Origin: Bacteroidales bacterium
GTDB taxonomy: Bacteria; Bacteroidota; Bacteroidia; Bacteroidales; UBA3663
Direction of reading: 5' to 3'
NCBI GenBank assembly: GCA_024694125.1
Contig: JAILKE010000034.1
Span: 1 to 60,202 of the forward strand
Length of the DNA: 60,202 nt
The position numbers were made by a program, and so were the translations under genes. The notes under the pieces were generated by a model. The model was given only the letters and a program-made list of their open reading frames with translations. It ran no database searches and was not told the origin of the DNA. Of this stretch, positions 25,707 to 34,244 are shown in pieces (position 1 is the stretch's first letter; each line of letters opens with the position of its first letter).

Positions 25707-28499
25707 ATGTTACCGACAGAAAACGAACAACGGTTAGAAAAGCGCATAGCCGACCTCGAACAGCAAGTATCCGCTCTTCGGGAGAGGCTCAATCGCCTGG
25801 ACATACCCGAAGAAACACCCCTACAGACATCCGACAGTCCCATACTGGTTCCCGATAGTTCCATACAGATACCAGACAGTACTATACTGGTTACCGATAG
25901 TTCCATACAGGTACCAGACAGTACTATACAGGTACCAGGCAGTACTATACAGACCGAGCAGGAACAACCGTGCCCAGATGCGTCCTGTGCCCCGCAGGAA
26001 ACCCCAGCCGAAATAGATCCTATAGACCCTATAGAACCTATAGAAACTATTGAATCTATAGACCCTCCAGCCTCTTCTGCGCCTCAATCCTCACCCTCCG
26101 AGCACATCTCTTGGGAAGAGAAGATTGGCAAGCGGCTCATCCCTATCGCTGGTTCAGCGCTCATCATCTTTGCCTTGATTCTGTTCGGCAGTCTGATTCA
26201 GCCGCGACTCACCGATATGATGAAAGCCATCCTCATGGGCGTCGTCAGTCTCAGCATCACTGCAGTGGGCATCTGGCGCATGCGACGACCGGGCAAGTAC
26301 AGCACCTTCTTCTCCGCCCTGGCGGGATGTGGAGCAGCAGGCTGTTACGTTTCGACGCTGGTCTCCCATTTTGTATTGGGCGTATTGCCCGAATCCATCC
26401 TGATGGTATGCATCATCGTGTGGATCATCGCCATGATACTGCTGTCCAAGATTCAGTCCAAGATATTCACCTACATCTGTTACGTGGGCATCCTCATCGC
26501 AGCCTACATGACCGTGCAGCGTTGGTGCGATTCAGTCATCGGACTGTTTGTCTATATGATCAGCATCAAGGGCTTGCTCTTGGCCAATTACAGTTCAAAG
26601 TACAAGACCACAGGCTGGATATTCGCCCAGATTCCATTGGTCATGATACCTATGGCCGATACCTACTCCGACTATCTGCTGCCATTGGTCTTCATCTACT
26701 TAGGCACACTGATTCCATTGTTTGCCCAGATTCCATTGTACCAGAAGGAGCTCAAGGATTCCTGGCTGTTCTTCGCCACGACGGCGCTGTCACTCATTGC
26801 CTTCCTTTGCTGCGCTACGGGGTGTGACTTCAGCCTGATCCACTATAGCTTACCCACGTTTGGCAATCATTGGGGCTGGGGCATCACGACGTGCATTACC
26901 CTCATTGGACTGACCCTCTTCTATGGCAAGATGTTCGGTCACAGCAGCCGTCTCTTCTACCTCGTTGCGGGCACCTCATTGTTGGTCATCCCCATGCTCA
27001 ACTATGGGTCGTTCTACCACGGCTGGTGTGCCAATACGTTAGTTCCAGGCATCGTATTGCTCATCGCTGGATGGATGCGTGGCAACCATCGGCTCAGTTA
27101 CATCGCGCACATCTACCTCCTGCTCTTCACCCTCAGCGGGTTCGCCAGCGGCACGATTCTCACCTATACTCCTGCTGGAAATGATGGTGACTTACAGACC
27201 TGTGAACTGTCACTGCAGTGCGGCGTCTTCATCTACATAGCCCTGTTGGCGGCACATTGGTACTGGCAGTCACGGCATCACCATACAGGGACCCAGTACG
27301 TACTGCAGTTTGCCACTGCATGGAGCATCATTCTGCTCTACACGTGCCATTGGATAGACATCGAGTGCTGTTATCTGCTACTCTGCATCACCCTCCTGCT
27401 CATGGTGGGTTGTTGGTCCCGATTCACATTGTTCCGTATCAGCGCCAATCTTCAATCGCTATATGTTGCATTACCTATAGTCCTTGGCATCAGCTCTATT
27501 CCGGTACGTATTCTCAATGCTTTCTTTGGCATGAATGGTCATGAACTGATCTGGTTTGACAATGATTACGCCAATCCCATCATCGGACTGGCAGGAGCGA
27601 TGCTGGTCTGGGGCATCGGGCATTGGCTCAGCCGCGACAAGGTCAAGAAATTAGGTTATTGGCTGTATGCCATTCACCTACTTTTCAGTTTCGACTTCTG
27701 GCGGAATCACATGGCAGAGGACATCTTTGTTGGGCTACTCTACCTGGCCGCTCTCGCCGTGATGATACGGTGCACCTATCTGCGCTACCGCACTACCGAC
27801 AAGCTGGTCTGCACTGCTCTCCTGCACGAGTTCTTCTGGGCCATTTTAATCAGCAGTTTCTACGAAGCATTTGAGGCCTGGGCACTTTCTTCGCTCCTGG
27901 CCATTGGATGCTGTACCATACCCTGGTTCCAGACCGACCCCCACACCCACCAGGCAGAGAAGTCGGCACATCAGTTCTCAATGCTTGCTACGTTCATACT
28001 GCTACTTGTTTCCTCATACTTCCTGTTCGATTATCACGATTGTCTCCACATCAATGGCAAGAGGATTGAGGGTTCAGAACCTGTAGTCAGCATCCTTTTG
28101 GTCATTCTGGTACTGGCCCTGTCGTGCATCAACCTGAAGCGGTCATACCATTTCAGCGAGAATTTCACTCCGTGGTTATGCAGCTTATACAACGGCTTGA
28201 AGCTCACCTGGGCACTCTATGCCATCCTGTATCGGTTCTCGACCGTGCCCTACATCATTTCCCTGTCGGGCATATTGTTGGCGATATTGCTCATCTTCTT
28301 CGGCTTCCGCAATGCCCTCAAGGGACTGCGCCAGTACGGTCTGGCACTCACCATCCTGTGTGTCGTCAAACTGATATTCTTCGACATTGTGTTCGACAAT
28401 GCTTTCTATCGTCCCATCAGTTTCCTGGTGGCAGGCTTGCTTCTGTTCCTCATCAGTTTCATCTATATCCGATTGGAAAAGAGCAACAAGTCAGATTGA
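25707..28499 (+). CDS. DUF2339 polytopic membrane protein
   Basis: A 930-aa inner-membrane protein of unknown role. Residues 1-32 are a coiled coil (ENEQRLEKRIADLEQQVSALRERLNRLD), then a low-complexity cytoplasmic linker to about residue 135. EEKIGKRLIPIAGSALIIFALILF (about 136-160) starts a long array of more than 20 hydrophobic helices to the C-terminus; this layout defines DUF2339. The linker has two in-frame repeats: five units of a seven-residue motif VPDSTIQ/L (about 42-83) and the run DPIDPIEPIETIESIDP (about 106-122). The second is encoded by the CTATAGA nonamer also found between genes. The start ATG at 25707 fits the coiled coil. It is a single-gene unit closed by the bidirectional terminator at 28597. 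Confidence 0.88.
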   Translation: MLPTENEQRLEKRIADLEQQVSALRERLNRLDIPEETPLQTSDSPILVPDSSIQIPDSTILVTDSSIQVPDSTIQVPGSTIQTEQEQPCPDASCAPQETPAEIDPIDPIEPIETIESIDPPASSAPQSSPSEHISWEEKIGKRLIPIAGSALIIFALILFGSLIQPRLTDMMKAILMGVVSLSITAVGIWRMRRPGKYSTFFSALAGCGAAGCYVSTLVSHFVLGVLPESILMVCIIVWIIAMILLSKIQSKIFTYICYVGILIAAYMTVQRWCDSVIGLFVYMISIKGLLLANYSSKYKTTGWIFAQIPLVMIPMADTYSDYLLPLVFIYLGTLIPLFAQIPLYQKELKDSWLFFATTALSLIAFLCCATGCDFSLIHYSLPTFGNHWGWGITTCITLIGLTLFYGKMFGHSSRLFYLVAGTSLLVIPMLNYGSFYHGWCANTLVPGIVLLIAGWMRGNHRLSYIAHIYLLLFTLSGFASGTILTYTPAGNDGDLQTCELSLQCGVFIYIALLAAHWYWQSRHHHTGTQYVLQFATAWSIILLYTCHWIDIECCYLLLCITLLLMVGCWSRFTLFRISANLQSLYVALPIVLGISSIPVRILNAFFGMNGHELIWFDNDYANPIIGLAGAMLVWGIGHWLSRDKVKKLGYWLYAIHLLFSFDFWRNHMAEDIFVGLLYLAALAVMIRCTYLRYRTTDKLVCTALLHEFFWAILISSFYEAFEAWALSSLLAIGCCTIPWFQTDPHTHQAEKSAHQFSMLATFILLLVSSYFLFDYHDCLHINGKRIEGSEPVVSILLVILVLALSCINLKRSYHFSENFTPWLCSLYNGLKLTWALYAILYRFSTVPYIISLSGILLAILLIFFGFRNALKGLRQYGLALTILCVVKLIFFDIVFDNAFYRPISFLVAGLLLFLISFIYIRLEKSNKSD
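25826..25953. repeat. 21-bp in-frame tandem repeat in the DUF2339 linker
   Basis: Units of 21 bp such as CCAGACAGTACTATACAGGTA encode VPDSSIQ, IPDSTIL, VTDSSIQ, VPDSTIQ and VPGSTIQ. The period is a multiple of three, so the copy number can vary without frameshift. Confidence 0.9.
26014..26064. repeat. CTATAGA nonamer array inside a coding region
   Basis: Five or six in-frame 9-bp units of the form CCTATAGAN encode DPIDPIEPIETIESIDP in the DUF2339 linker. The same nonamer forms the intergenic arrays at 46114-46165 and 51407-51501. Confidence 0.9.
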
Positions 28500-28505
28500 A
28501 CGGCG

Positions 28506-28537
28506 CAAAGATAGATACATCTTTCCTTTCCTGCAAA
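28506..28537 (-). promoter_or_regulatory. promoter-like signal antisense to the DUF2339 gene
   Basis: On the minus strand TTTG (28537-28534), 20 bp, TATCTTTG (28513-28506). It points left into the 3' end of the DUF2339 gene, with no leftward gene there. Directly upstream is the direct repeat AAGTATAGCCAAGTATAGG, shared with the signal at 59530-59560. Confidence 0.5.
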
Positions 28538-28596
28538 TTTCTCCCCCCTATACTTTTGCCTATACTTGGCTATACTTCTATATGGGTCAATGAGTT

Positions 28597-28636
28597 AAAA
28601 AAAGTTCTGCAAGCGCATACTTGCAGAACTTTTTTG
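28597..28636. terminator. bidirectional terminator
   Basis: GTTCTGCAAG (28604-28613) pairs perfectly with CTTGCAGAAC (28620-28629), with A7 before and T7 after the stem. It serves the DUF2339 gene on the plus strand and the convergent membrane-protein gene on the minus strand. Confidence 0.92.
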
Positions 28637-28674
28637 TATTAATACGTATTGTCGTGGTTGAACGGAATTACTGT

Positions 28675-29946
28675 TCAAGGCTCCGTTGCGGTTGTATCCG
28701 CCTGGTAGGTTCCATAAGGCAGTTTTACGCTGATGAAGTCCGGTTGAGTAGGCAAATGGAACAAGAAACGGATATTCTTTTCGTACAGGTCAGCGAAGTC
28801 AAAGAGATAATCGTTACGCAATTCATAAAGCCTATCACGCACAAATTGGTCCATGTACTCCTGGGTTAAAGCCTTCTTGGCATCTTCCAGTTCCATATCG
28901 GGCAACTCGATATCATATACTATGCTGTTGGAGATCATATCGTGCCATACCTTGATCAATTGGCAGTCCGAGAAATACGGCAAGGGCAGTTCGTCGTCAC
29001 GCATATCTATTACCCATTGCAACGAGTCAGCCTTAGCTCGGTACACATCTCCGAGGGCACGTAGCTTACGATAATCAGAGGGATATATATCCACACGAAA
29101 CAGGAATTGCCAGTCTCGGTCAACATACTGATATGTCACAGAGTAACCTGAATAGAAATAGGAATCAAAGAGTTGGATCGCTTCTGGGTCTTCCATCATC
29201 GCCAGATATCTGCGCAATGACTGGTACTGCTTCCCGTACAACCAGTCAATTTCTCCCCTTTCCGTTCCTCGCAGTGACACAGAGGTTATTCGGTAGGAAT
29301 AGACAATGAGACTATCGACCAGAAAGGTCTTATTCAACACCGTCACAGAGTCTATCTGAATGGGACATTGCTGGTCGTACTGCTCCAATTGCCGTTCGAT
29401 GACAGCGCTCTTGTTAATCAGGTCCGACTCTGCCCGATGACGATGTACATACATTAAGTTGGTTGCCTCTACGACGATAAACAGCGCAAGCAACAGCTTC
29501 TCCTTGAGGCGCCATATACGTATCTCTGTTGGTATATATGACTTGACCTGCTTGGACCGGGACAAATATACCAACCAAACAGAAGCACCGAACAGTTGTG
29601 CAATGGTGTTACTAATATTGACAAATGAATTGTATGCAATGCACAGATAGATTCCACACAGTGAATCAATCAGCATGGCTATGTGTAGGGTACGAGCAGC
29701 CGACACGGCATGAGGTGACTTGTTCCAGAATGCCCTCCATACTATCACTATCATCCATACATTAATAGCGAAAATAAGCACATAGTCAACTTTCTGCCAC
29801 TGCATCATTTCGATAGTAGTCCAATTCTTGTAGAAAAGAATGAGACAGGACAATAGTCCCACACCGAGAGCGACAAAGAGATAAAACGAGAGCCATCCCC
29901 GCATCAGTTCCTGTCTGTTCTTTTTTGGTATCTGAGATTGTGACAT
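28675..29946 (-). CDS. membrane protein, DUF2569-like N-terminal domain
   Basis: A 423-aa protein of unknown function. The first ~190 residues carry five hydrophobic helices. The segment with VDYVLIFAINVWMIVIVWRAFWNK, then a helix pair ending ASVWLVYLSRSKQVKSYIP, recalls DUF2569 membrane proteins (weak recognition). The last ~230 residues form a soluble domain rich in charged and aromatic residues, with no Cys pair or catalytic motif, probably in the periplasm. The start at 29946 gives MSQSQIPKKNRQELMRGW, a basic cytoplasmic N-terminus. It has an AT-rich upstream region (GNAT gene 150 bp upstream) and shares the terminator at 28597. More AT-rich than neighbours. Confidence 0.6.
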   Translation of the reverse strand: MSQSQIPKKNRQELMRGWLSFYLFVALGVGLLSCLILFYKNWTTIEMMQWQKVDYVLIFAINVWMIVIVWRAFWNKSPHAVSAARTLHIAMLIDSLCGIYLCIAYNSFVNISNTIAQLFGASVWLVYLSRSKQVKSYIPTEIRIWRLKEKLLLALFIVVEATNLMYVHRHRAESDLINKSAVIERQLEQYDQQCPIQIDSVTVLNKTFLVDSLIVYSYRITSVSLRGTERGEIDWLYGKQYQSLRRYLAMMEDPEAIQLFDSYFYSGYSVTYQYVDRDWQFLFRVDIYPSDYRKLRALGDVYRAKADSLQWVIDMRDDELPLPYFSDCQLIKVWHDMISNSIVYDIELPDMELEDAKKALTQEYMDQFVRDRLYELRNDYLFDFADLYEKNIRFLFHLPTQPDFISVKLPYGTYQADTTATEP

Positions 29947-30029
29947 TTCGATATATATATATTTGGTTGTGACGTATTTGTATTTCAGGTATTTGGAGAG
30001 CTTACTATTTCACTTCTCAATCAGTTATT

Positions 30030-30112
30030 TGTAATCTCTCCTTTGTCCTTTGTCCTTAGTCCCTTTGTACTTAGTACTTAGTCCCTTTGTACTTAATCAG
30101 TTCCTTTGTCCC
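30030..30112. repeat. CTTTGTCC/CTTTGTACTTAGT word array at the GNAT gene 3' end
   Basis: Reiterated words CTTTGTCC, CCCTTTGTACTT and TAGTACTTAGT. The stop codon and last four or five codons of the GNAT gene (FKGQRN) are made of the same words, so the array has invaded or grown into the gene end. Confidence 0.85.
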
Positions 30113-30687
30113 TTAAACCTGACTGGTTCCACCTTATCGGGATGTTCGCCGATATGTTTCTCCATCCAGACCATATCATACCAACGGCCGAATTTATATC
30201 CGCATTGCAGGAAACGGCCCACCATACGGTAGCCCAGATGGTCGTGGAATCGGATGCTGTTGTCCGTCACATAGGGATCTTCGCCGCGTGGAGCAGTGAT
30301 ACAGGCACACATATTGAGGATGCCCATCTCCTGCAGTTCCTCCTGCAGCGCATCGTGCAGCATTCGTCCCAGTCCATGGCCCGACTGACCCTGTCGCAGG
30401 TAGATCGAGGTCTCTATGGCCCAGTCGTAGGCAGCGCGTCCCTTGAAGGCGCTGGCATAGGCATAGCCCACTATCTGTCCGTCCGCTGTCTGTGCCACCA
30501 GATAGGGATATTTGCGCAATGTTCCCTCGATACGGGCGCGGAACTCATCCACCGTAGGCACTACGTACTCGAAGGTAATAGCTGTGCCGGTGATATAGGG
30601 GGCATAGATGCGGAGCAACTGCTCGGCATCGTCCGGTGTGGCTGGACGTATAGTCACGTCATTGGTTGCAATCATCGTTTCTGTCAT
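30097..30687 (-). CDS. GNAT N-acetyltransferase, phosphinothricin-acetyltransferase type
   Basis: A 196-aa acetyl-CoA-dependent N-acetyltransferase. The order of segments matches the Pat/Bar/MnaT subgroup: TIRPATPDDAEQLLRIYAPY, GTAITFEYVVPTVDEFRARI, YLVAQTADGQIVGYAYAS, the acetyl-CoA loop QGQSGHGLGRMLHDAL (about residues 97-113), NMCACITAPRGEDPYVTDNSIRFHDHLGYRMVG, and KFGRWYDMVWMEKHI. Members acetylate methionine derivatives, phosphinothricin or other amino acids, so the substrate is open. The start is ATG 30687 (or 30675). A leader of about 215 nt from the promoter at 30909 can fold on itself. The C-terminal FKGQRN is encoded by a word array. Confidence 0.9.
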   Translation of the reverse strand: MTETMIATNDVTIRPATPDDAEQLLRIYAPYITGTAITFEYVVPTVDEFRARIEGTLRKYPYLVAQTADGQIVGYAYASAFKGRAAYDWAIETSIYLRQGQSGHGLGRMLHDALQEELQEMGILNMCACITAPRGEDPYVTDNSIRFHDHLGYRMVGRFLQCGYKFGRWYDMVWMEKHIGEHPDKVEPVRFKGQRN

Positions 30688-30908
30688 TATTAGTTATTCA
30701 AGTTTCGCAAGTCTCCAACTTGCTCACTTTCAGTAAAGAAGGGGAGTAAAAGGGGAGTGAAAAGGTAGTAAAAGGGACATTTGCTATTACTAGCGGGAGT
30801 TTTCAGAGTTGTTTGTATCGTCCCTTTTTCTCCACTTTTACTACTTTTTTCAGCCTTTCCCTACTCTCAACTGGAGCTTGCGAAAGTTGAGTTAGTTATA
30901 TTCGGCTG
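30688..30908. repeat. self-complementary GNAT leader with inverted word arrays
   Basis: CAAGTTTCGCAAGTCTCCA (about 30698-30716) is inversely repeated as TGGAGCTTGCGAAAGTTG (about 30872-30889). Inside them lie a purine-rich array AGTAAAAGGGGAGTGAAAAG (30737-30776) and a pyrimidine-rich array (30821-30860) that are roughly complementary. A variant 13-mer GTTTGTATCGTCC lies at 30811-30823. Confidence 0.75.
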
Positions 30909-30939
30909 CAAATATATATATAAATACTGATTTGTCCAA
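30909..30939 (-). promoter_or_regulatory. promoter for the GNAT gene
   Basis: Minus strand TTG (30939-30937), 20 bp, TATATTTG (30916-30909). The start site near 30902 implies a leader of about 215 nt. Confidence 0.65.
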
Positions 30940-31023
30940 TTTTTCCGGCACAAAACTAAATTTGTTTCTCTTCTGGATAGCAAGTTGTCACTCCACCAGG
31001 TTCCTCCGGTAAGGAAAATACGA

Positions 31024-31057
31024 CAGCCCCTCTCTCCGTCGGGGGAAAGAGGGGCTG
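31024..31057 (-). terminator. terminator-like hairpin after the HMA gene
   Basis: CAGCCCCTCT (31024-31033) pairs with AGAGGGGCTG (31048-31057), 20 bp past the stop codon. Resembles the hairpin at 10038-10071; the T tract is weak. Confidence 0.6.
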
Positions 31058-31076
31058 CAATTATATATTTCGGCAA

Positions 31077-31424
31077 TCATTTCTTATCGCATTGGTCCTT
31101 TTCCTGGCACTGGACATCCTTCTGTTTCTGTGCTGGCTCACCAGCCTTGACGGGACGTGCCTGGTAGCCAAACTTACCGAATGCCTTGACCAGATTCTCC
31201 GCCTTGGTCTTGTCCGCATCGTACTCGATGGTCACTGTTTGGGCGGGGATATTAGTCTCGATACGTTTGATACCCTTCTCAAATCGCAGGTTACCCTTGA
31301 TTTTGTTCTCACACTTGGCACAGTGCATCTGTGGAGTCGTAGTTACTACCAGAGTACGGATATCCTTGGCCGATGCCATCACGGCGCACAGCATCATTGC
31401 GCTCAACAAGAGAATTCTTTTCAT
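31077..31424 (-). CDS. secreted heavy-metal-associated (HMA) domain protein
   Basis: A 115-aa exported protein: signal peptide MKRILLLSAMMLCAVMASAKD cut near residue 19, then one HMA ferredoxin-like domain. The metal site is MHCAKCENKIKG (CxxC at about residues 35-38), as in copper chaperones and CopZ or MerP. The C-terminal tail after the domain adds two more cysteines (CQEKDQC). It is predicted to hold Cu+ or a similar soft metal in the periplasm. It follows the TonB receptor gene after 83 bp in the same direction, and a small Cys-containing secreted protein gene lies upstream. Together they form a metal-type uptake or handling locus. Confidence 0.9.
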   Translation of the reverse strand: MKRILLLSAMMLCAVMASAKDIRTLVVTTTPQMHCAKCENKIKGNLRFEKGIKRIETNIPAQTVTIEYDADKTKAENLVKAFGKFGYQARPVKAGEPAQKQKDVQCQEKDQCDKK

Positions 31425-31507
31425 AATTGATTATTTTTTAAGAAATTAAATTACAATGGTTATTGGAAATAAAAAACAGGATTGAAGACCGAATGGAGAG
31501 ACCTCAC

Positions 31508-33508
31508 TTACAGACGGCCTATGTTGATACGCACACCCACGTAGCCCATTGGTCCGTGTACGGGGCCCCACACGATAGTAGGATCGAACGATGCACTCCA
31601 GGGATCATCGGCGTCGATGATGGTACGGCGTTGGCTGAAGCCGGTCAGATTCTCCCCTCCCACATAGATAGACCAGTGGCGGAACCAACGGGTGACCTGC
31701 GCCGACAGCTGTTCGTAGTGGGGGAAGTCCTCCTGCCACGACTCTGTACCGTCAGCCAGCACATAGGGAGTATAGAGGCGACCACCGCCATTGAGTTGCA
31801 GGGTCACATCCATCTGCCACAGGCCGAGCGGAGTCTTGTAACTCGCCACAGCCAGGCCCTTGTGGCGACTGGTCAGCGGCTTCTCCATCAGTTTCTCGCC
31901 GTAGGTACTCCGCACGTCGTTCCATCGCCAGGCTGCCGTCAGTTCCAGTCCCTCCACCACAGGATAGGTTGCATCTATCTGTACGGTATGTGAGTATGAC
32001 TGGCCATCCAGATTGGCTATATGTATGCGCGATGGATCGGTATCGAAGTCGATGACTGCCTGCCGGTCGAAGTCTGTGTAGTAGTACTCCGCATTGAGTT
32101 TCAGGGTCTTGTTGCCCAATGGGATATAGAACGAACTGCTCACCCCGCTGTTCCATGCGCTCTCCTGCCGCAGGGGATCGATGACCATCTGTCGGCCACT
32201 GGCCAGCAGGTTGTGATTCTCGGCCAATGCATGTACGGTCCGGTAACCCTTGCCCGCCGAGGCCCGTAGGCTGACCACGCTGTTGGGCGACCACTTGACG
32301 TGCACACGCGGCGTGAAGAATGAGCCGAAATCGCTGCTATGGTCCACTCGCGCGCCCAGCATGGCGGTCAGGCTGTGGCCCAATGTATAGGTGTACTGAG
32401 CATATATGCCTGGAACCGACTCGCTCTCGTCCTGCACGTCCAGACCTGCGCCCTGCAGCGCCTGGCCCAGGTAATCGTGCTTGAACGACAGTCCTGCCGA
32501 CAGTTTATGACGCTCCGACAGATTGGTCTCGAACAGCAGCTGCGCATAGACGTTCTTCTCATTGACGCGGTACTGTTTCAGCCCGTACGTTGCCTCCATC
32601 AGCTGCATTGCCACATTGGTCATCAGGGCGATGTTGGTCCCATGTTCGTGGTCCAGGATATAGGCATGCTTCATGTACCCCTCGTATCGGTCCGTCTCTA
32701 TACCTATCTGGTAGAGAGGTGACGAGGGATTGGCCCCATGTCCATACTGTCCGCCGTCACGCTGTTCGCGCACGGCTCCCACTCCGCCATGGAAGATATA
32801 GCGGCCCGTCCTGGCAAACCAACGGTTCTGTATGTTCCATTGTCCCACGTTGGGCTGATCCAGGAAACCGTCATCGTTCGCATCGTGGTGTCCGCTCTCG
32901 TCCTGATAGTGGGCCAAAATCTCGGTACTCACTGCTTCGTTCAGGTGCAGGTTGGCATCGGCATTGACCTCCATGCGGCTGCGCGTGTTGGCAAAGAGGT
33001 TGACCGTCACGCCCTGTTCATCCTCGGGTTTGAGGTACTCTATGTCTATCTGTCCCGTGATGGATTCGTAGCCGTTGCGCACGGACGAGGCGCCCTTCGA
33101 CACCTGTATGCTCTTCATCCAGGGACCCGGCACATAGTCCAGGGCAAAGGGTGAAGCGGAACCGGCGAAGTTGGGCAGGTTCTCGGTCAGCAGTTGGACA
33201 TACTTTCCGCTCAGGCCCAGCAGTTTGATCTGCTTGGCACCGGTGGCGGCATCTGAATAGTTGACATCGACCGACGGATTGGTCGTGAAACTCTCTCCCA
33301 GATTACAGCATGCTGCCTTGAAGAGTTCCTCTCTCCCCATCAGCATACCATTCTCAGCTCCCATCACGCGACGCATACCCACGCGACGGGCTGAGACTTC
33401 TACATTATCTATGCTACGTGTCTCAATTGAGTCTGTCACAGCCGACACGTCCTGGCCATATACAGACAATGACAGCATCATCGAGATGCTCGTCAACAAA
33501 TATTTCAT
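31508..33508 (-). CDS. TonB-dependent receptor, metal-locus type
   Basis: A 666-aa outer-membrane receptor. Signal peptide MKYLLTSISMMLSLSVYGQ; then directly a plug domain (IDNVEVSARR as a TonB-box/plug entry, LGESFTTNPSVDVNYSDAATGAKQIKLLGLSGKYVQLLTENLP, GPWMKSIQVSKGASSVRNGYESITGQIDIEY) and a 22-strand barrel ending GYVGVRINIGRL. It lacks the N-terminal carboxypeptidase-like domain of SusC-type receptors, as usual for siderophore, cobalamin or metal receptors. Plug residues SCCN (about 69-72, AACCNLGES) and several His-rich loops (DESGHHDANDDG, DHEHGTN) could bind metal. The neighbouring HMA protein points to copper or another transition metal; this is inference. Confidence 0.9.
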   Translation of the reverse strand: MKYLLTSISMMLSLSVYGQDVSAVTDSIETRSIDNVEVSARRVGMRRVMGAENGMLMGREELFKAACCNLGESFTTNPSVDVNYSDAATGAKQIKLLGLSGKYVQLLTENLPNFAGSASPFALDYVPGPWMKSIQVSKGASSVRNGYESITGQIDIEYLKPEDEQGVTVNLFANTRSRMEVNADANLHLNEAVSTEILAHYQDESGHHDANDDGFLDQPNVGQWNIQNRWFARTGRYIFHGGVGAVREQRDGGQYGHGANPSSPLYQIGIETDRYEGYMKHAYILDHEHGTNIALMTNVAMQLMEATYGLKQYRVNEKNVYAQLLFETNLSERHKLSAGLSFKHDYLGQALQGAGLDVQDESESVPGIYAQYTYTLGHSLTAMLGARVDHSSDFGSFFTPRVHVKWSPNSVVSLRASAGKGYRTVHALAENHNLLASGRQMVIDPLRQESAWNSGVSSSFYIPLGNKTLKLNAEYYYTDFDRQAVIDFDTDPSRIHIANLDGQSYSHTVQIDATYPVVEGLELTAAWRWNDVRSTYGEKLMEKPLTSRHKGLAVASYKTPLGLWQMDVTLQLNGGGRLYTPYVLADGTESWQEDFPHYEQLSAQVTRWFRHWSIYVGGENLTGFSQRRTIIDADDPWSASFDPTIVWGPVHGPMGYVGVRINIGRL

Positions 33509-33818
33509 ACTACTTATTTTACGGATTGATAATCAATGGGCTGTCTGATGACTGGCCCGTATGCATACAACGACGCAGGGAATCGCCTACTATCAGTAGG
33601 TAATCCTCTTTCTTTATAAGTAGTTGTTCAAAATTATTTAGCTATATTTTTCAGAGATTGGGATGCAGATTTTGGTTTTGAGCGAGGGAGCTATGTGACA
33701 TAGTGACCGAGCAAAAAGCCGAAAGATGCGCCCAAGAATGAAAAAGATAGTTTCTTGAACGATACTGTTTGTTGTATAAAAATAATTTTGAATGACTACT
33801 TACTAATACGGTAAATCG
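33509..33818. other. gap with a MITE-like inverted-repeat element
   Basis: Between two co-directed genes. It contains the inverted-repeat element listed separately and, beside the receptor start, a short palindrome CCTACTATCAGTAGG (33587-33601). No promoter matching the consensus was found. Confidence 0.5.
33621..33803. mobile_element. MITE-like element with ~23-bp terminal inverted repeats
   Basis: The left end TAAGTAGTTGTTCAAAATTA and right end TAATTTTGAATGACTACTTA are inverted copies with two mismatches in 23 bp, enclosing about 135 bp. The interior holds a palindrome AGCTATGTGACATAG and no open frame. Size and ends suggest a non-autonomous transposon relic. No clear target duplication is visible. 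Confidence 0.55.
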
Positions 33819-34199
33819 CTAAATAAGTAGTATTTGAATCAGGTTAAGGTAATCTCGTGGCGGACTGCCCCGCACTATATAATGGCTTTCTGCCGGCAAT
33901 GCCCTTACTGCAACTTGGTACAATACTTCATTCCAAGCCGGCAATGCCATGCAGATGATTGGTGTGACAAATGAATCGGACGAAATAGGTTGAACGGGAT
34001 GAGCTGGCGAGAGCTCGATGTGGGTGATGTCCAGACACCCATCGGACGGATCGCATCCATCCTCATCCTCCACTACGCCACAGGGGACCACTTTGGCCTG
34101 GCCCGAACAACTGCATCGCACCAGGTCCACCCCCTTGCCTATCATCAGTATAGATGACAAGAGGTTTATGACCAGTAATATGTGCAATGCTTTTTTCAT
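33819..34199 (-). CDS. small secreted Cys-containing protein of the metal-type TonB locus
   Basis: A 126-aa protein beginning MKKALHILLVINLLSSILMI, a signal peptide or membrane anchor. The mature part has the Cys-rich segment VRCSCSGQAKVVPCGVVEDE followed by DGCDPSDGC, six cysteines in about 35 residues, then a region without Cys. Short proteins of this style (DUF6660-like, weak recognition) commonly precede TonB receptors linked to HMA proteins in Bacteroidota. A role in periplasmic metal binding is inferred from context. The stop codon lies within the words next to the MITE-like element, so the C-terminus may be altered by it. Confidence 0.65.
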   Translation of the reverse strand: MKKALHILLVINLLSSILMIGKGVDLVRCSCSGQAKVVPCGVVEDEDGCDPSDGCLDITHIELSPAHPVQPISSDSFVTPIICMALPAWNEVLYQVAVRALPAESHYIVRGSPPRDYLNLIQILLI

Positions 34200-34244
34200 C
34201 TTTCAGAGTGAATTTTCTATAAGGGAAATGGGACTGATCCCCGT

